The notes under the pieces are model-generated. The model saw nothing but the letters and a program-made list of their open reading frames with translations. It was not told the origin of the DNA and searched no databases. A stretch of DNA of 6,371 nucleotides from Clostridia bacterium (GTDB lineage Bacteria > Bacillota > Clostridia > Oscillospirales > Acutalibacteraceae). Made by a program: the position numbers and the translations under genes. The stretch covers positions 1 to 6,371 of the forward strand of contig JAFWCS010000273.1 in NCBI GenBank assembly GCA_017534365.1, written 5' to 3'. Positions 1 through 6,129 of the stretch are shown one piece after another (position 1 is the stretch's first letter; every line of letters begins with the position of its first letter).

Positions 1-34
1 CCTGCCGGATATTGACGAGATCACAGTATTGCAT
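1..34 (-). CDS. 5' end of an unidentified protein-coding gene (partial)
   Basis: Only the first 11 codons are present (MQYCDLVNIRQ), starting at ATG 34 and running off the left edge. The start is well supported: GGGAGG lies at 46-41, six bases before the ATG, and a near-consensus promoter sits 30-60 bases upstream. The peptide shows no signal sequence. It is too short to assign a family, so no function is proposed. The gene follows the terminator of the lysine-riboswitch transporter and has its own promoter, so it is probably a separate transcription unit. Confidence 0.7.
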   Translation of the reverse strand, partial: MQYCDLVNIRQ

Positions 35-66
35 GGTGAACCTCCCGTTGTTTTGATTACAATCTA

Positions 67-95
67 ACTATAACGAAAAAAGCTGAAGCTGTCAA
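67..95 (-). promoter_or_regulatory. Vegetative sigma-type promoter for the leftmost gene
   Basis: On the minus strand a perfect -35 TTGACA (95-90) is followed by a 17-base spacer and -10 TATAGT (72-67), which matches five of six consensus bases. Transcription should start near position 60, giving a leader of about 25 bases that carries the GGGAGG ribosome binding site. It lies just downstream of the 101-141 terminator, so the two units are cleanly insulated. Confidence 0.85.
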
Positions 96-100
96 TAGAA

Positions 101-141
101 ATAAAAAATGCCGCGTTCCTGCGATTTGCGGGAACGCGGCA
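101..141 (-). terminator. Rho-independent terminator of the NhaC-family transporter gene
   Basis: The inverted repeat TGCCGCGTTCC (109-119) / GGAACGCGGCA (131-141) makes an 11-bp perfect GC-rich stem with an 11-base loop. On the minus strand it is followed by a run of six T and then ATTT (108-101). It begins about 30 bases after the transporter stop codon. On the plus strand there is no T run after the stem, so it works in the minus direction only. Confidence 0.93.
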
Positions 142-172
142 GCCTCAATCCAACCGCCGTGCAGACGGTGTT

Positions 173-2107
173 TTATGCTTTCTTGGCCGTTGCGCCTTTG
201 ATCACCAGCAGCGTGCCGACCATCAGAACCACACCGACCGGCAGCGCAATGATGGCAAGACCGGTCTTGGCGAGCACGCCCGCGAGAATATAGGTCACGA
301 ACGAAACGCCGGCCACCGTCAGCGCATAGGGCAGCTGCGTGGAAACGTGGTTGATATGGTCGCACTGCGCGCCGGCGGAGGACATGATCGTCGTATCCGA
401 AATGGGGGAGCAGTGGTCGCCGCAGACCGCGCCCGCCATGCAGGCGGAGATCGCGATGATCGTCAGCGGGTTCTCAGCCTGGAAGACGCTGAGCACGATG
501 GGGATCAGAATGCCGAAGGTGCCCCAGGAGGTGCCGGTCGCGAAGGAAAGACCGACGGCGATGGCGAAGATGATCGCGGGCAGGAACATCTGGAAGCCGC
601 CTGCCGAGCCTTCCACGAGCTGGGAAATGAAGATCTTCGCGCCGAGGGAATCCGTCATGCCTTTGAGGGTCCAGGCGCAGGCAAGGATCAGGATCGCGGG
701 CACCATGGCCTTGAAGCCGTCGGGCAGGGATTCCATGAGATCCTTGAACTTGAGCACGCGGCGCAGCAGGAAGTAGATCGTCACGACCACGATCGTGAAG
801 GCAGCGCCGAGCGCAAGACCGACGGAAGCGTCGGAATCGGAGAAGGACGAAATGAAGTGGTGGAAGTTGTCGCCGTCGGCGTCAAAGAAGCCGCCGGAGA
901 AGATCATGCCGACCACGCACGAGGCGATCAGGATGATCACGGGCAGGATCAGGTCGATCACGCGGCCCTTATCGTTGACCGTCATCTGCTCCACGGCCTG
1001 CTTGGTGCCGGAGGTGAAGAGATCGTTTTTCTCGATTGCGTTGGATTCATGCTTCTTCATCGGGCCGTAGTCGAATTTCGAAACGGCGAGTACGATCATC
1101 ATCACGATCGTGAGCAGGGCATAGAAGTTGAAGGGGATCGCGCGCACAAAGAGCTGGATGCCGTTTTCGGAACCGGCGCTCTTGGCGAAGCCGGCCACCG
1201 CCGCCGCCCAGGAGGAGATCGGGGCGATGATGCAGACCGGCGCGGCCGTGGCGTCAATCAGATACGCCAGCTTCGCGCGGGAGACCTTGTGGCCGTCCGT
1301 TACGGGACGCATGACGGAGCCGACGGTCAGGCAGTTGAAATAGTCGTCCACGAAGATCAGCACGCCGAGCAGGATCGTTGCCAGCTGCGCGCCGGTGCGG
1401 CTCTTGATGTGCTTGGTCGCCCAGCGGCCGAATGCGGCGGAGCCGCCGGCCTTGTTCATCATGGCGACCAGCGCGCCGAGCAGCACGAGGAAGATGATGA
1501 TGCCGATGTTGTAGGAATCCGCGACGTTGGCAACAAAGCCGTCCTGCACCACGTGGGTCATGATGCCGCGGAAGTTCGCGCCGGCATAGAGCACGCCGCC
1601 GGCAATGATGCCGATGATCAGGGAGGAATAGACCTCCTTGGTGATCAGCGCAAGCACGATGGCGATCAGCGCGGGCAGCAGGGAAAGCGCCGTTGCATAG
1701 GGCTTGACCGATTCGCGCACGGTGCCGATCGCGGTCTTGATGTTGGTTTCAAAGTCGGGATCGCTCTCGAGATTGTCGGCATAGCTGTCCACGTATTCCT
1801 GCGCCGCATCCGGATCGGACAGGTCGGGAGCTTCCGCAGCGTCTTCCGCCGCTTCCGCAACGTCTTCCGCAGCGCCGATGGTCGGGACTGCATCGACGGG
1901 CGGCTGCGCAGCATCCGCCGCCTTGGCGGCGTCATCTGCAGGAGCTGCGAGCAGCACGGGGGTCTCCTCGGCGACAGCCGTTTCGGGAGGCGCCGCATTC
2001 GTCACCGCAGTCATCGCCTCCGGCTCGGCCAGCGCGGAAAACGCGCAGAACGAAACGAGCAGCAGGCAGGCGGTCAGCAGCGCGGCCAGCCTTCTCTTGT
2101 TCTTCAT
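173..2107 (-). CDS. NhaC-family secondary transporter, probable Na+- or H+-coupled lysine importer
   Basis: The product is 644 residues of the Na+/H+ antiporter NhaC family (PF03553), an inner-membrane secondary carrier. The start at 2107 is fixed by AGGAGG seven bases upstream. Residues 1-27 form a signal-like segment (KNKRR, a hydrophobic core, then SALA). Residues about 28-125 are rich in Ala, Asp, Glu and Pro. From about 140 the protein is a string of roughly a dozen hydrophobic helices. Family motifs include VDDYFNCLTVGSVMRPVTD (253-271), DATAAP..IIAPISSW (285-300), the broken-helix ATGTSWGTFG (523-532) and GDHCSPISDTT (563-573). Family members include Na+/H+ antiporters, malate/lactate exchangers and lysine transporters. 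The lysine riboswitch in this gene's leader makes lysine the likely substrate here; that is inference from regulation, not from binding residues. The gene has its own promoter and terminator, so it is probably monocistronic. The alternative is a true Na+/H+ antiporter under atypical control. Confidence 0.9.
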   Translation of the reverse strand: MKNKRRLAALLTACLLLVSFCAFSALAEPEAMTAVTNAAPPETAVAEETPVLLAAPADDAAKAADAAQPPVDAVPTIGAAEDVAEAAEDAAEAPDLSDPDAAQEYVDSYADNLESDPDFETNIKTAIGTVRESVKPYATALSLLPALIAIVLALITKEVYSSLIIGIIAGGVLYAGANFRGIMTHVVQDGFVANVADSYNIGIIIFLVLLGALVAMMNKAGGSAAFGRWATKHIKSRTGAQLATILLGVLIFVDDYFNCLTVGSVMRPVTDGHKVSRAKLAYLIDATAAPVCIIAPISSWAAAVAGFAKSAGSENGIQLFVRAIPFNFYALLTIVMMIVLAVSKFDYGPMKKHESNAIEKNDLFTSGTKQAVEQMTVNDKGRVIDLILPVIILIASCVVGMIFSGGFFDADGDNFHHFISSFSDSDASVGLALGAAFTIVVVTIYFLLRRVLKFKDLMESLPDGFKAMVPAILILACAWTLKGMTDSLGAKIFISQLVEGSAGGFQMFLPAIIFAIAVGLSFATGTSWGTFGILIPIVLSVFQAENPLTIIAISACMAGAVCGDHCSPISDTTIMSSAGAQCDHINHVSTQLPYALTVAGVSFVTYILAGVLAKTGLAIIALPVGVVLMVGTLLVIKGATAKKA

Positions 2108-2114
2108 GGTGATT

Positions 2115-2120
2115 CCTCCT
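2115..2120 (-). promoter_or_regulatory. Ribosome binding site that fixes the transporter start
   Basis: A perfect AGGAGG lies seven bases before ATG 2107 and immediately follows the T-rich tail of the leader terminator. It rules out the in-frame upstream ATG at 2290, which lies inside the riboswitch aptamer and has no use as a protein start. Confidence 0.92.
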
Positions 2121-2159
2121 AAAAATAAAATGCTCCGGCGTGCAACAGAGGCCGGAGCA
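2121..2159 (-). terminator. Riboswitch-controlled intrinsic terminator (expression platform)
   Basis: On the minus strand TGCTCCGGC (2159-2151) pairs with GCCGGAGCA (2139-2131), a 9-bp perfect stem with an 11-base loop. It is followed by TTTTATTTTT (2130-2121) and then directly by the ribosome binding site. This terminator sits inside the 5' leader, between the lysine aptamer and the start codon, which is the usual position for ligand-controlled termination. A weak competing pairing is visible: TGGAGCG (2197-2191), next to the 3' strand of P1, can pair with TGCTCCG (2159-2153) of the terminator 5' arm through five Watson-Crick and two G-U pairs. Closing P1 on lysine would free the terminator. 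Confidence 0.85.
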
Positions 2160-2185
2160 AAAAATAACACGATCGGTTCGTTTTC

Positions 2186-2343
2186 GATAGCGCTCCACAG
2201 ATCCGTGACAGTCCGCAGCGTTTTTCCCTGCGGCCCGGCGACATGCGCCCCGGGCAGGCGGCATGCACCTCGGCGGCGAACCCTTTCCATCCGGCCCGAT
2301 TCCCGTTGCCGCCGGATCTACTCTTGCGCGCCGCGCCTCTATC
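2186..2343 (-). promoter_or_regulatory. Lysine riboswitch (L box) aptamer
   Basis: The transcribed leader carries the class's conserved blocks in order: GATAGAGGCGCG, CAAGAGTA, GGAAAGGG, GCCGAGG, GCCGGGCCGC, ACTGTCA and TGGAGCGCTATC. These match the B. subtilis lysC leader block by block. All five helices can be drawn. P1 is GATAG (2343-2339) with CTATC (2190-2186). The outer P2 arm is ATCCGG (2317-2312) with CCGGAT (2294-2289). P3 is GGTG/CATGC (2269-2261) with GCATG, a bulged T and CGCC (2246-2237). P4 is CCGCAG (2233-2228) with CTGCGG (2218-2213). P5 is CACG/TGTG (2207-2196). CGGG in the P2 loop can pair with CCCG in the P3 loop, the kissing contact expected for this class. The aptamer binds free L-lysine. 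With the following terminator it should be an off-switch for the downstream transporter. Confidence 0.95.
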
Positions 2344-2352
2344 TACCATTTG

Positions 2353-2381
2353 AAGATACCACGCAGCGGGATGCTTGTCAA
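2353..2381 (-). promoter_or_regulatory. Promoter of the lysine riboswitch-transporter unit
   Basis: On the minus strand a perfect TTGACA (2381-2376), a 17-base spacer and TATCTT (2358-2353, four of six bases) form a vegetative promoter. Initiation near 2346 would put the first nucleotides directly at the P1 strand of the lysine aptamer. The resulting leader is about 240 bases, nearly all of it riboswitch and terminator. The promoter starts 26 bases after the rsmA stop codon. No terminator separates the two, so some read-through from rsmA is possible. Confidence 0.85.
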
Positions 2382-2407
2382 GCGTTTCTTTACAATTTCT
2401 TCACATT

Positions 2408-3268
2408 TTATTGGATTTTCATCAATCTGTCGCTTAATGCGGCGAGCTGCTCCATCGTCATGGCTTCCGCGCGCACGCTCGGTGCAAAGCCGCAGTCCGC
2501 GAGCGCGGCGGCCACGGCGGCTTTCGACAGGCCGAGCCCGGCGCTCAGCGCGTTTTCCGCCGTTTTGCGGCGCTGGCCGAAGACCGCGTGCACCAGGGAG
2601 AAGAAGAAGGCTTCGTCCGCCACCTGCACGGGCGGCGCTTCACGGGGCGTGAGGCGAATGACGGCGCTGTCCACCTTCGGGGCGGGCAGAAAGCTCTCGC
2701 GCCCGACCTCAAAGAGCACCTCGGCCTGCGCGTAATACTGCACGGCCACCGTGACCGCGCCGGCTACGCGCGAGCCGACTGCGGCGCACAGGCGCTCCGC
2801 CGCTTCCTTCTGCACCATGACGGTGATGCTGCGGAAGGGCACGCCGCTCTCGAGCAGTGCCATCACGACCGGAGAGGTGATATAGTAGGGGAGATTCGCG
2901 CACACGCAGACCGGCATGCCGCCGAATTGCTCAGCGATCAGCGCGGACAGATCGGTCTTCAGAACGTCCCGGTTGACGACCGCAATGTTGTCAAACCCGG
3001 CAAGCGTTTCCTCCAGCACCGGGAGCAGCTTCTGATCCAGCTCCAGACTGACGACCTTGCCGGCGACCTTCGCAAGCTCGACGGTCAGCACGCCGACGCC
3101 TGCGCCGATCTCGAGCGCCCCGCTTTGCGCATCCGCGCCGCAGGCGGCCGCCATGGCGGGGCAGACGTCCGGATCGATCAGAAAATTCTGGCCGAGCGAT
3201 TTGGAAAAATGAAAGCCGTGGCGGCGCAGAATGCCCTGCACGACGCCGGGATCGGTCAGATCAAACAT
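2408..3268 (-). CDS. rsmA: 16S rRNA (adenine-1518/1519-N6)-dimethyltransferase RsmA (KsgA)
   Basis: RsmA dimethylates two adjacent adenines in the 3'-terminal helix 45 loop of 16S rRNA using S-adenosylmethionine, a late checkpoint in 30S assembly. Loss of the activity is known to give kasugamycin resistance. The 286-residue protein has the family's normal length and every hallmark: FSKSLGQNFLID (21-32), the SAM-binding motif LEIGAGVGVLT (52-62), acidic motif II ending SLELD (74-78), the catalytic NLPY (125-128), FLPAPKVDSAV (193-203) and GQRRKTAENAL (231-241) before the C-terminal helical domain. The start at 3268 is chosen because the protein begins as family members do and AGAGGG lies five bases upstream. 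An in-frame ATG at 3361 would add 31 unlike residues and overlap the galE promoter. The gene is divergent from galE and upstream of the lysine-controlled transporter. Confidence 0.97.
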   Translation of the reverse strand: MFDLTDPGVVQGILRRHGFHFSKSLGQNFLIDPDVCPAMAAACGADAQSGALEIGAGVGVLTVELAKVAGKVVSLELDQKLLPVLEETLAGFDNIAVVNRDVLKTDLSALIAEQFGGMPVCVCANLPYYITSPVVMALLESGVPFRSITVMVQKEAAERLCAAVGSRVAGAVTVAVQYYAQAEVLFEVGRESFLPAPKVDSAVIRLTPREAPPVQVADEAFFFSLVHAVFGQRRKTAENALSAGLGLSKAAVAAALADCGFAPSVRAEAMTMEQLAALSDRLMKIQ

Positions 3269-3338
3269 AGAATCCCTCTTTTCTGCAATGGTCCACAAAA
3301 ATATGAACGGAAATTCTGAATAATTGGCGGCGCACCTG

Positions 3339-3367
3339 TTGATTTTTTCGCGCCGAAACATTATAAT
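3339..3367 (+). promoter_or_regulatory. Promoter of the galE-ACT-DUF711 operon
   Basis: TTGATT (3339-3344, four of six bases), a 17-base spacer and a perfect TATAAT (3362-3367) form a vegetative promoter. Transcription should begin near 3374, leaving a short leader with GGAGG at 3386-3390, seven bases before the galE ATG. No operator, riboswitch or hairpin is visible in this leader, so nothing in the sequence suggests galactose-specific regulation. Confidence 0.85.
3360..3365 (-). promoter_or_regulatory. Possible -10 element for rsmA, overlapping the galE -10
   Basis: CATTATAATG (3359-3368) is its own reverse complement, so the minus strand also reads a perfect TATAAT here, offset by two bases from the galE -10. 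Initiation from it would give rsmA a leader of about 85 bases. No recognisable -35 lies 17 bases upstream on the minus strand and there is no extended TG, so the assignment is tentative. I see no better rsmA promoter in the 129-base divergent gap. Confidence 0.4.
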
Positions 3368-3397
3368 GAAGAAAACAAAGAATGCGGAGGATTCACC

Positions 3398-4432
3398 ATG
3401 GCGATTTTAGTCACCGGCGGCGCCGGCTACATCGGCTCCCACACCTGTGTGGAGCTGCTGAACGCAGGCTATGATACTATTATACTCGATAATCTTTGCA
3501 ACAGCAAGAGCGAAAGTGTAAAACGCATCGAGGAACTGACGGGAAAAACCGTGAAATTTTACGAATGCGATATCCGTGACCGCGCGGGGCTGGATCGCGT
3601 GTTCGCGGAAAATAGGATCGACGCGGTGATCCATTTCGCCGGCCTGAAGTGCGTGCCGGAGAGCATCAGCGATCCGCTGTCCTATTATGACAACAACATC
3701 GGCGGCAGCGTCACGCTCTTTGAGGCGATGGCGGCGGCCGGCTGCAAGAAGATCGTTTTCAGCTCCTCGGCCACCGTTTATGGCAGCGAGAATCCTTCGC
3801 CGCTGCGCGAGGATATGCCCGAGGGCAAAACGACGAATCCCTACGGCACGACGAAGCTTTATATTGAGCGCATCCTGCGCGATACCTACGCTTCCGACCC
3901 GACTTGGAGCGTTTGCCTGCTGCGCTATTTCAACCCCATCGGCGCGCATAAGAGCGGCCGCATCGGCGAGGACCCGCTCGGCATCCCCAACAATCTCGTG
4001 CCCTATGTGGCGCAGGTGGCGATCGGCAAGCTCGACCATCTGAACGTCAACGGCAACGACTGGCCGACGGCGGACGGCACCGGCGTGCGGGATTATATCC
4101 ACGTCGTGGATCTCGCGATCGGCCACATCCGCGCGGTCGAGAAGGTGCTCGCCGAGCAGAGCTGCACCACCTACAACCTCGGCACGGGCGTGGGCTACAG
4201 CGTGCTGGACGTCGTGCGCGCCTTCTCGAAGGCCTGCGGCAAGCCGGTGAAATATGAATTCGCGCCGCGCCGCCCCGGCGACATCGCGATCTGCTATTCC
4301 GACCCGACGAAGGCGCGGCAGGAGCTGAACTGGGTGGCCACGCGCGGGCTGGACGAAATGTGCGAGGACGTCTGGCTGGCAGTCGCAGAATCCGAACGGC
4401 TATTGATAAAAAAGGACGGGAGAACGCCATGA
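3398..4432 (+). CDS. galE: UDP-glucose 4-epimerase GalE
   Basis: GalE interconverts UDP-glucose and UDP-galactose in the cytoplasm with tightly bound NAD+. It serves the Leloir pathway and supplies UDP-galactose for cell-surface glycans. The 344-residue protein is an extended short-chain dehydrogenase. It has the Rossmann motif TGGAGYIGSH (6-15), Asp31 in ILDNL for the NAD ribose, FSSSATVYG (121-129) and NPYGTTK (147-153). Ser124, Tyr149 and Lys153 form the catalytic set, at the same numbers as in E. coli GalE. RYFNPIGAH (176-184) and GTGVRDYIHVVDLA, in the substrate-binding half, are also colinear with E. coli. The start follows GGAGG by seven bases. It is the first gene of its operon and its stop overlaps the next start as ATGA. 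No galK, galT or glycosyltransferase is in view, so the physiological role (galactose use or glycan supply) is open. Confidence 0.97.
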   Translation: MAILVTGGAGYIGSHTCVELLNAGYDTIILDNLCNSKSESVKRIEELTGKTVKFYECDIRDRAGLDRVFAENRIDAVIHFAGLKCVPESISDPLSYYDNNIGGSVTLFEAMAAAGCKKIVFSSSATVYGSENPSPLREDMPEGKTTNPYGTTKLYIERILRDTYASDPTWSVCLLRYFNPIGAHKSGRIGEDPLGIPNNLVPYVAQVAIGKLDHLNVNGNDWPTADGTGVRDYIHVVDLAIGHIRAVEKVLAEQSCTTYNLGTGVGYSVLDVVRAFSKACGKPVKYEFAPRRPGDIAICYSDPTKARQELNWVATRGLDEMCEDVWLAVAESERLLIKKDGRTP

Positions 4433-4698
4433 GAGCAGTTATTACGGTGATCGGCAAGGACATGGTCGGCATCCTCGCGAAGGTGTCGACGGAATGCGCC
4501 AGGCACAACATCAACGTCATCGAGGTCACGCAGTCCGTGCTGCAGGATCTGTTCGCCATGATCATGATGGTGGATATTTCCGATTCGGACGTGCCCTTCA
4601 CCGCGTTTGCGGAGACCATCACCGCCATCGGCGCGGAAATGGGCCTCTCCATTCACGCGATGCATGAGGATATTTTCAATGCCATGCATACGATCTGA
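4429..4698 (+). CDS. ACT domain-containing protein, UPF0237 family
   Basis: This 89-residue protein is a single ACT domain and nothing more. ACT domains usually bind small ligands, often amino acids, at dimer interfaces. The sequence opens with a beta strand (RAVITVIG) and a helix (KDMVGILAKVSTECARHN), then NINVIEVTQSV and FAMIMMVDIS, and ends with a second helix. KDMVGI and NINVIEV are typical of the GcvR-like UPF0237 group. GGGAG at 4418-4422 stands six bases before the ATG, and the start overlaps the galE stop as ATGA, so translation is probably coupled. The family is regularly encoded just before a DUF711/UPF0210 gene, as it is here, suggesting that the two proteins work together, perhaps with this one as a ligand sensor. 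The ligand is unknown. Confidence 0.92.
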   Translation: MRAVITVIGKDMVGILAKVSTECARHNINVIEVTQSVLQDLFAMIMMVDISDSDVPFTAFAETITAIGAEMGLSIHAMHEDIFNAMHTI

Positions 4699-4710
4699 CG
4701 GGGTGAAACG

Positions 4711-6069
4711 ATGCTGAACGCAAGAGACATTCTGGAAACCATTACCATGATCCAGCAGGAGCATCTGGACGTGCGCACGATCACGATGGGCATTTCCCTG
4801 CTCGACTGCTGCCACAGCGATCCCGGCCGCATGTGCGACCGGGTCTATGATAAGATCACGCGCTGCGCGAAGGATCTGGTTGCGACCGGGGAGCAGATCG
4901 AGAAGGAATTCGGCATCCCCATCATCCACAAGCGCATCTCCGTCACGCCAGCGGCGATGATCCTCGCCGCCTGCGAAGACCGGGATGCGGTCAGGCTCGC
5001 CAATACGCTCGAGCGCGCGGCGCGCGCGTGCGGCGTGAATTTTCTGGGCGGTTTCTCCGCGCTGGTGCAGAAGGGCTTCGGCCCGGGCGACAAGGAGCTG
5101 ATCGCCGCGATCCCCGAGGCGTTGAGCGAAACGGAGCACGTGTGCGCCTCCGTCAACATCGGCTCCACGAAGGCCGGCATCAACATGGACGCCGTCGCCC
5201 TGATGGGCAGGGTCGTGCGCGAGAGCGCGGAACGCACGGCGGACCGCGGCTGCATCGGCCCGGCGAAGCTCGTCGTTTTTTGCAACGCGCCGGAGGACAA
5301 TCCCTTCATGGCGGGCGCCTTCCACGGCGCCGGCGAGCCGGACTGCGTGATCAACGTCGGCGTTTCCGGCCCGGGCGTGGTGCGCGCGGCGCTGGCAAAG
5401 CTGCCGGAGGGCGACCTGACGGCAGTGGCCGACCTGGTCAAAAAAACCGCGTTCAAAATCACCCGGATGGGCCAGCTCGTGGCCAGCGAAGCCTCGCGGC
5501 GGCTGGGCGTGCCCTTCGGGATCGTGGATCTTTCCCTTGCGCCGACCCCGGCGGTCGGCGATTCCGTGGCGCATATCCTGGAGGAAATGGGCCTCGAGCG
5601 CTGCGGCTGCCACGGCACCACGGCGGCGCTGGCCCTGCTCAACGACGCGGTCAAAAAAGGCGGCGTCATGGCCTCCTCACACGTGGGCGGTCTTTCCGGC
5701 GCGTTCATTCCCGTGACGGAGGACGCCGGCATGATCGACGCCGCGCGCGCCGGCACACTGAGCGTCACGAAGCTCGAGGCGATGACGGCGGTCTGCTCGG
5801 TCGGCCTCGATATGATCAATATCCCCGGCGACACCCCGGCCGAGGTCATTTCCGCGATCATTGCGGATGAGGCGGCGATCGGCATGGTGAATTCCAAGAC
5901 GACTGCGGTGCGCGTGATCCCCGCGATCGGCAAACAGGTCGGCGACGAGCTGAATTTCGGCGGTCTGCTCGGCGGCGGTCCCGTGATGCCGCTGCGCACG
6001 GAGTCGCCGGCGAAATTCATCGCGCGCGGCGGCCGCATCCCCGCGCCGATGCAGAGTCTGAAAAATTGA
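4711..6069 (+). CDS. DUF711 family protein (UPF0210, 'PFL family')
   Basis: This 452-residue cytoplasmic protein belongs to a conserved family of unknown function, sometimes labelled PFL family because its fold resembles pyruvate formate-lyase. It lacks the C-terminal glycyl-radical motif, so that label should not be read as activity. It has the family's full length. Conserved blocks are [13 protein letters not shown] (110-122), [14 protein letters not shown] (148-160), [16 protein letters not shown] (191-206), INVGVSGPG (214-222), [13 protein letters not shown] (299-311), [13 protein letters not shown] (322-334), [12 protein letters not shown] (394-405) and the C-terminal [14 protein letters not shown] (439-452). 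The many invariant Gly, Asn and His positions suggest an enzyme, but no reaction is established. GGGGTGA (4700-4706) precedes the ATG, and the gap to the ACT-domain gene is only 12 bases, so the two are co-transcribed. No truncation or frameshift is seen. Confidence 0.94.
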   Translation: MLNARDILETITMIQQEHLDVRTITMGISLLDCCHSDPGRMCDRVYDKITRCAKDLVATGEQIEKEFGIPIIHKRISVTPAAMILAACEDRDAVRLANTLERAARACGVNFLGGFSALVQKGFGPGDKELIAAIPEALSETEHVCASVNIGSTKAGINMDAVALMGRVVRESAERTADRGCIGPAKLVVFCNAPEDNPFMAGAFHGAGEPDCVINVGVSGPGVVRAALAKLPEGDLTAVADLVKKTAFKITRMGQLVASEASRRLGVPFGIVDLSLAPTPAVGDSVAHILEEMGLERCGCHGTTAALALLNDAVKKGGVMASSHVGGLSGAFIPVTEDAGMIDAARAGTLSVTKLEAMTAVCSVGLDMINIPGDTPAEVISAIIADEAAIGMVNSKTTAVRVIPAIGKQVGDELNFGGLLGGGPVMPLRTESPAKFIARGGRIPAPMQSLKN

Positions 6070-6074
6070 TTGAC

Positions 6075-6102
6075 AGCCGACCTGCCCTGCGACCGGTCGG
6101 CT
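6075..6102 (+). terminator. Hairpin after the DUF711 gene, possible weak terminator
   Basis: AGCCGACC (6075-6082) and GGTCGGCT (6095-6102) form a perfect 8-bp stem with a 12-base loop, starting six bases after the DUF711 stop codon. The tail is only CTTTAATAAAA, a poor U-tract, so termination may be partial. It may instead act as an mRNA 3'-end stabiliser. The next gene starts 27 bases later and shows no convincing promoter, so it probably depends on read-through. Confidence 0.5.
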
Positions 6103-6129
6103 TTAATAAAACGGAAGAGAGAAAACGAA

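Noticed and set aside
347..2122. 591-residue open frame antisense to the transporter
   Set aside because: Composition is His/Asp/Arg/Gly-rich in the manner of a GC-rich shadow frame, it has no family motif, and it runs through the opposite strand of a clear NhaC gene.
2108..2290. Longer transporter reading frame starting at ATG 2290, adding 61 residues
   Set aside because: The extension translates the riboswitch aptamer and terminator. The Arg-rich peptide is unlike any transporter N-terminus, and a perfect ribosome binding site and signal-like sequence support the start at 2107.
2108..2352. T-box or sodium/lithium riboswitch as explanation for the long leader
   Set aside because: No T-box sequence or specifier loop is present, and every conserved block of the lysine class is found in the correct order, so another class is unnecessary.
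3269..3361. Longer rsmA reading frame starting at ATG 3361
   Set aside because: The extra 31 residues do not resemble RsmA, overlap the divergent promoter, and lack the better-placed ribosome binding site seen at 3274-3279.
4711..6069. Glycyl-radical enzyme (pyruvate formate-lyase) for the DUF711 protein
   Set aside because: The C-terminus ends in [14 protein letters not shown] with no glycyl-radical loop, and no activating enzyme gene is nearby. The PFL label reflects fold similarity only.
6070..6107. TTGACA at 6070-6075 as a promoter for the HD gene
   Set aside because: The only AT-rich -10-like stretch (TTTAAT, 6102-6107) is 26 bases away, far beyond workable spacing, and the intervening sequence is a hairpin.
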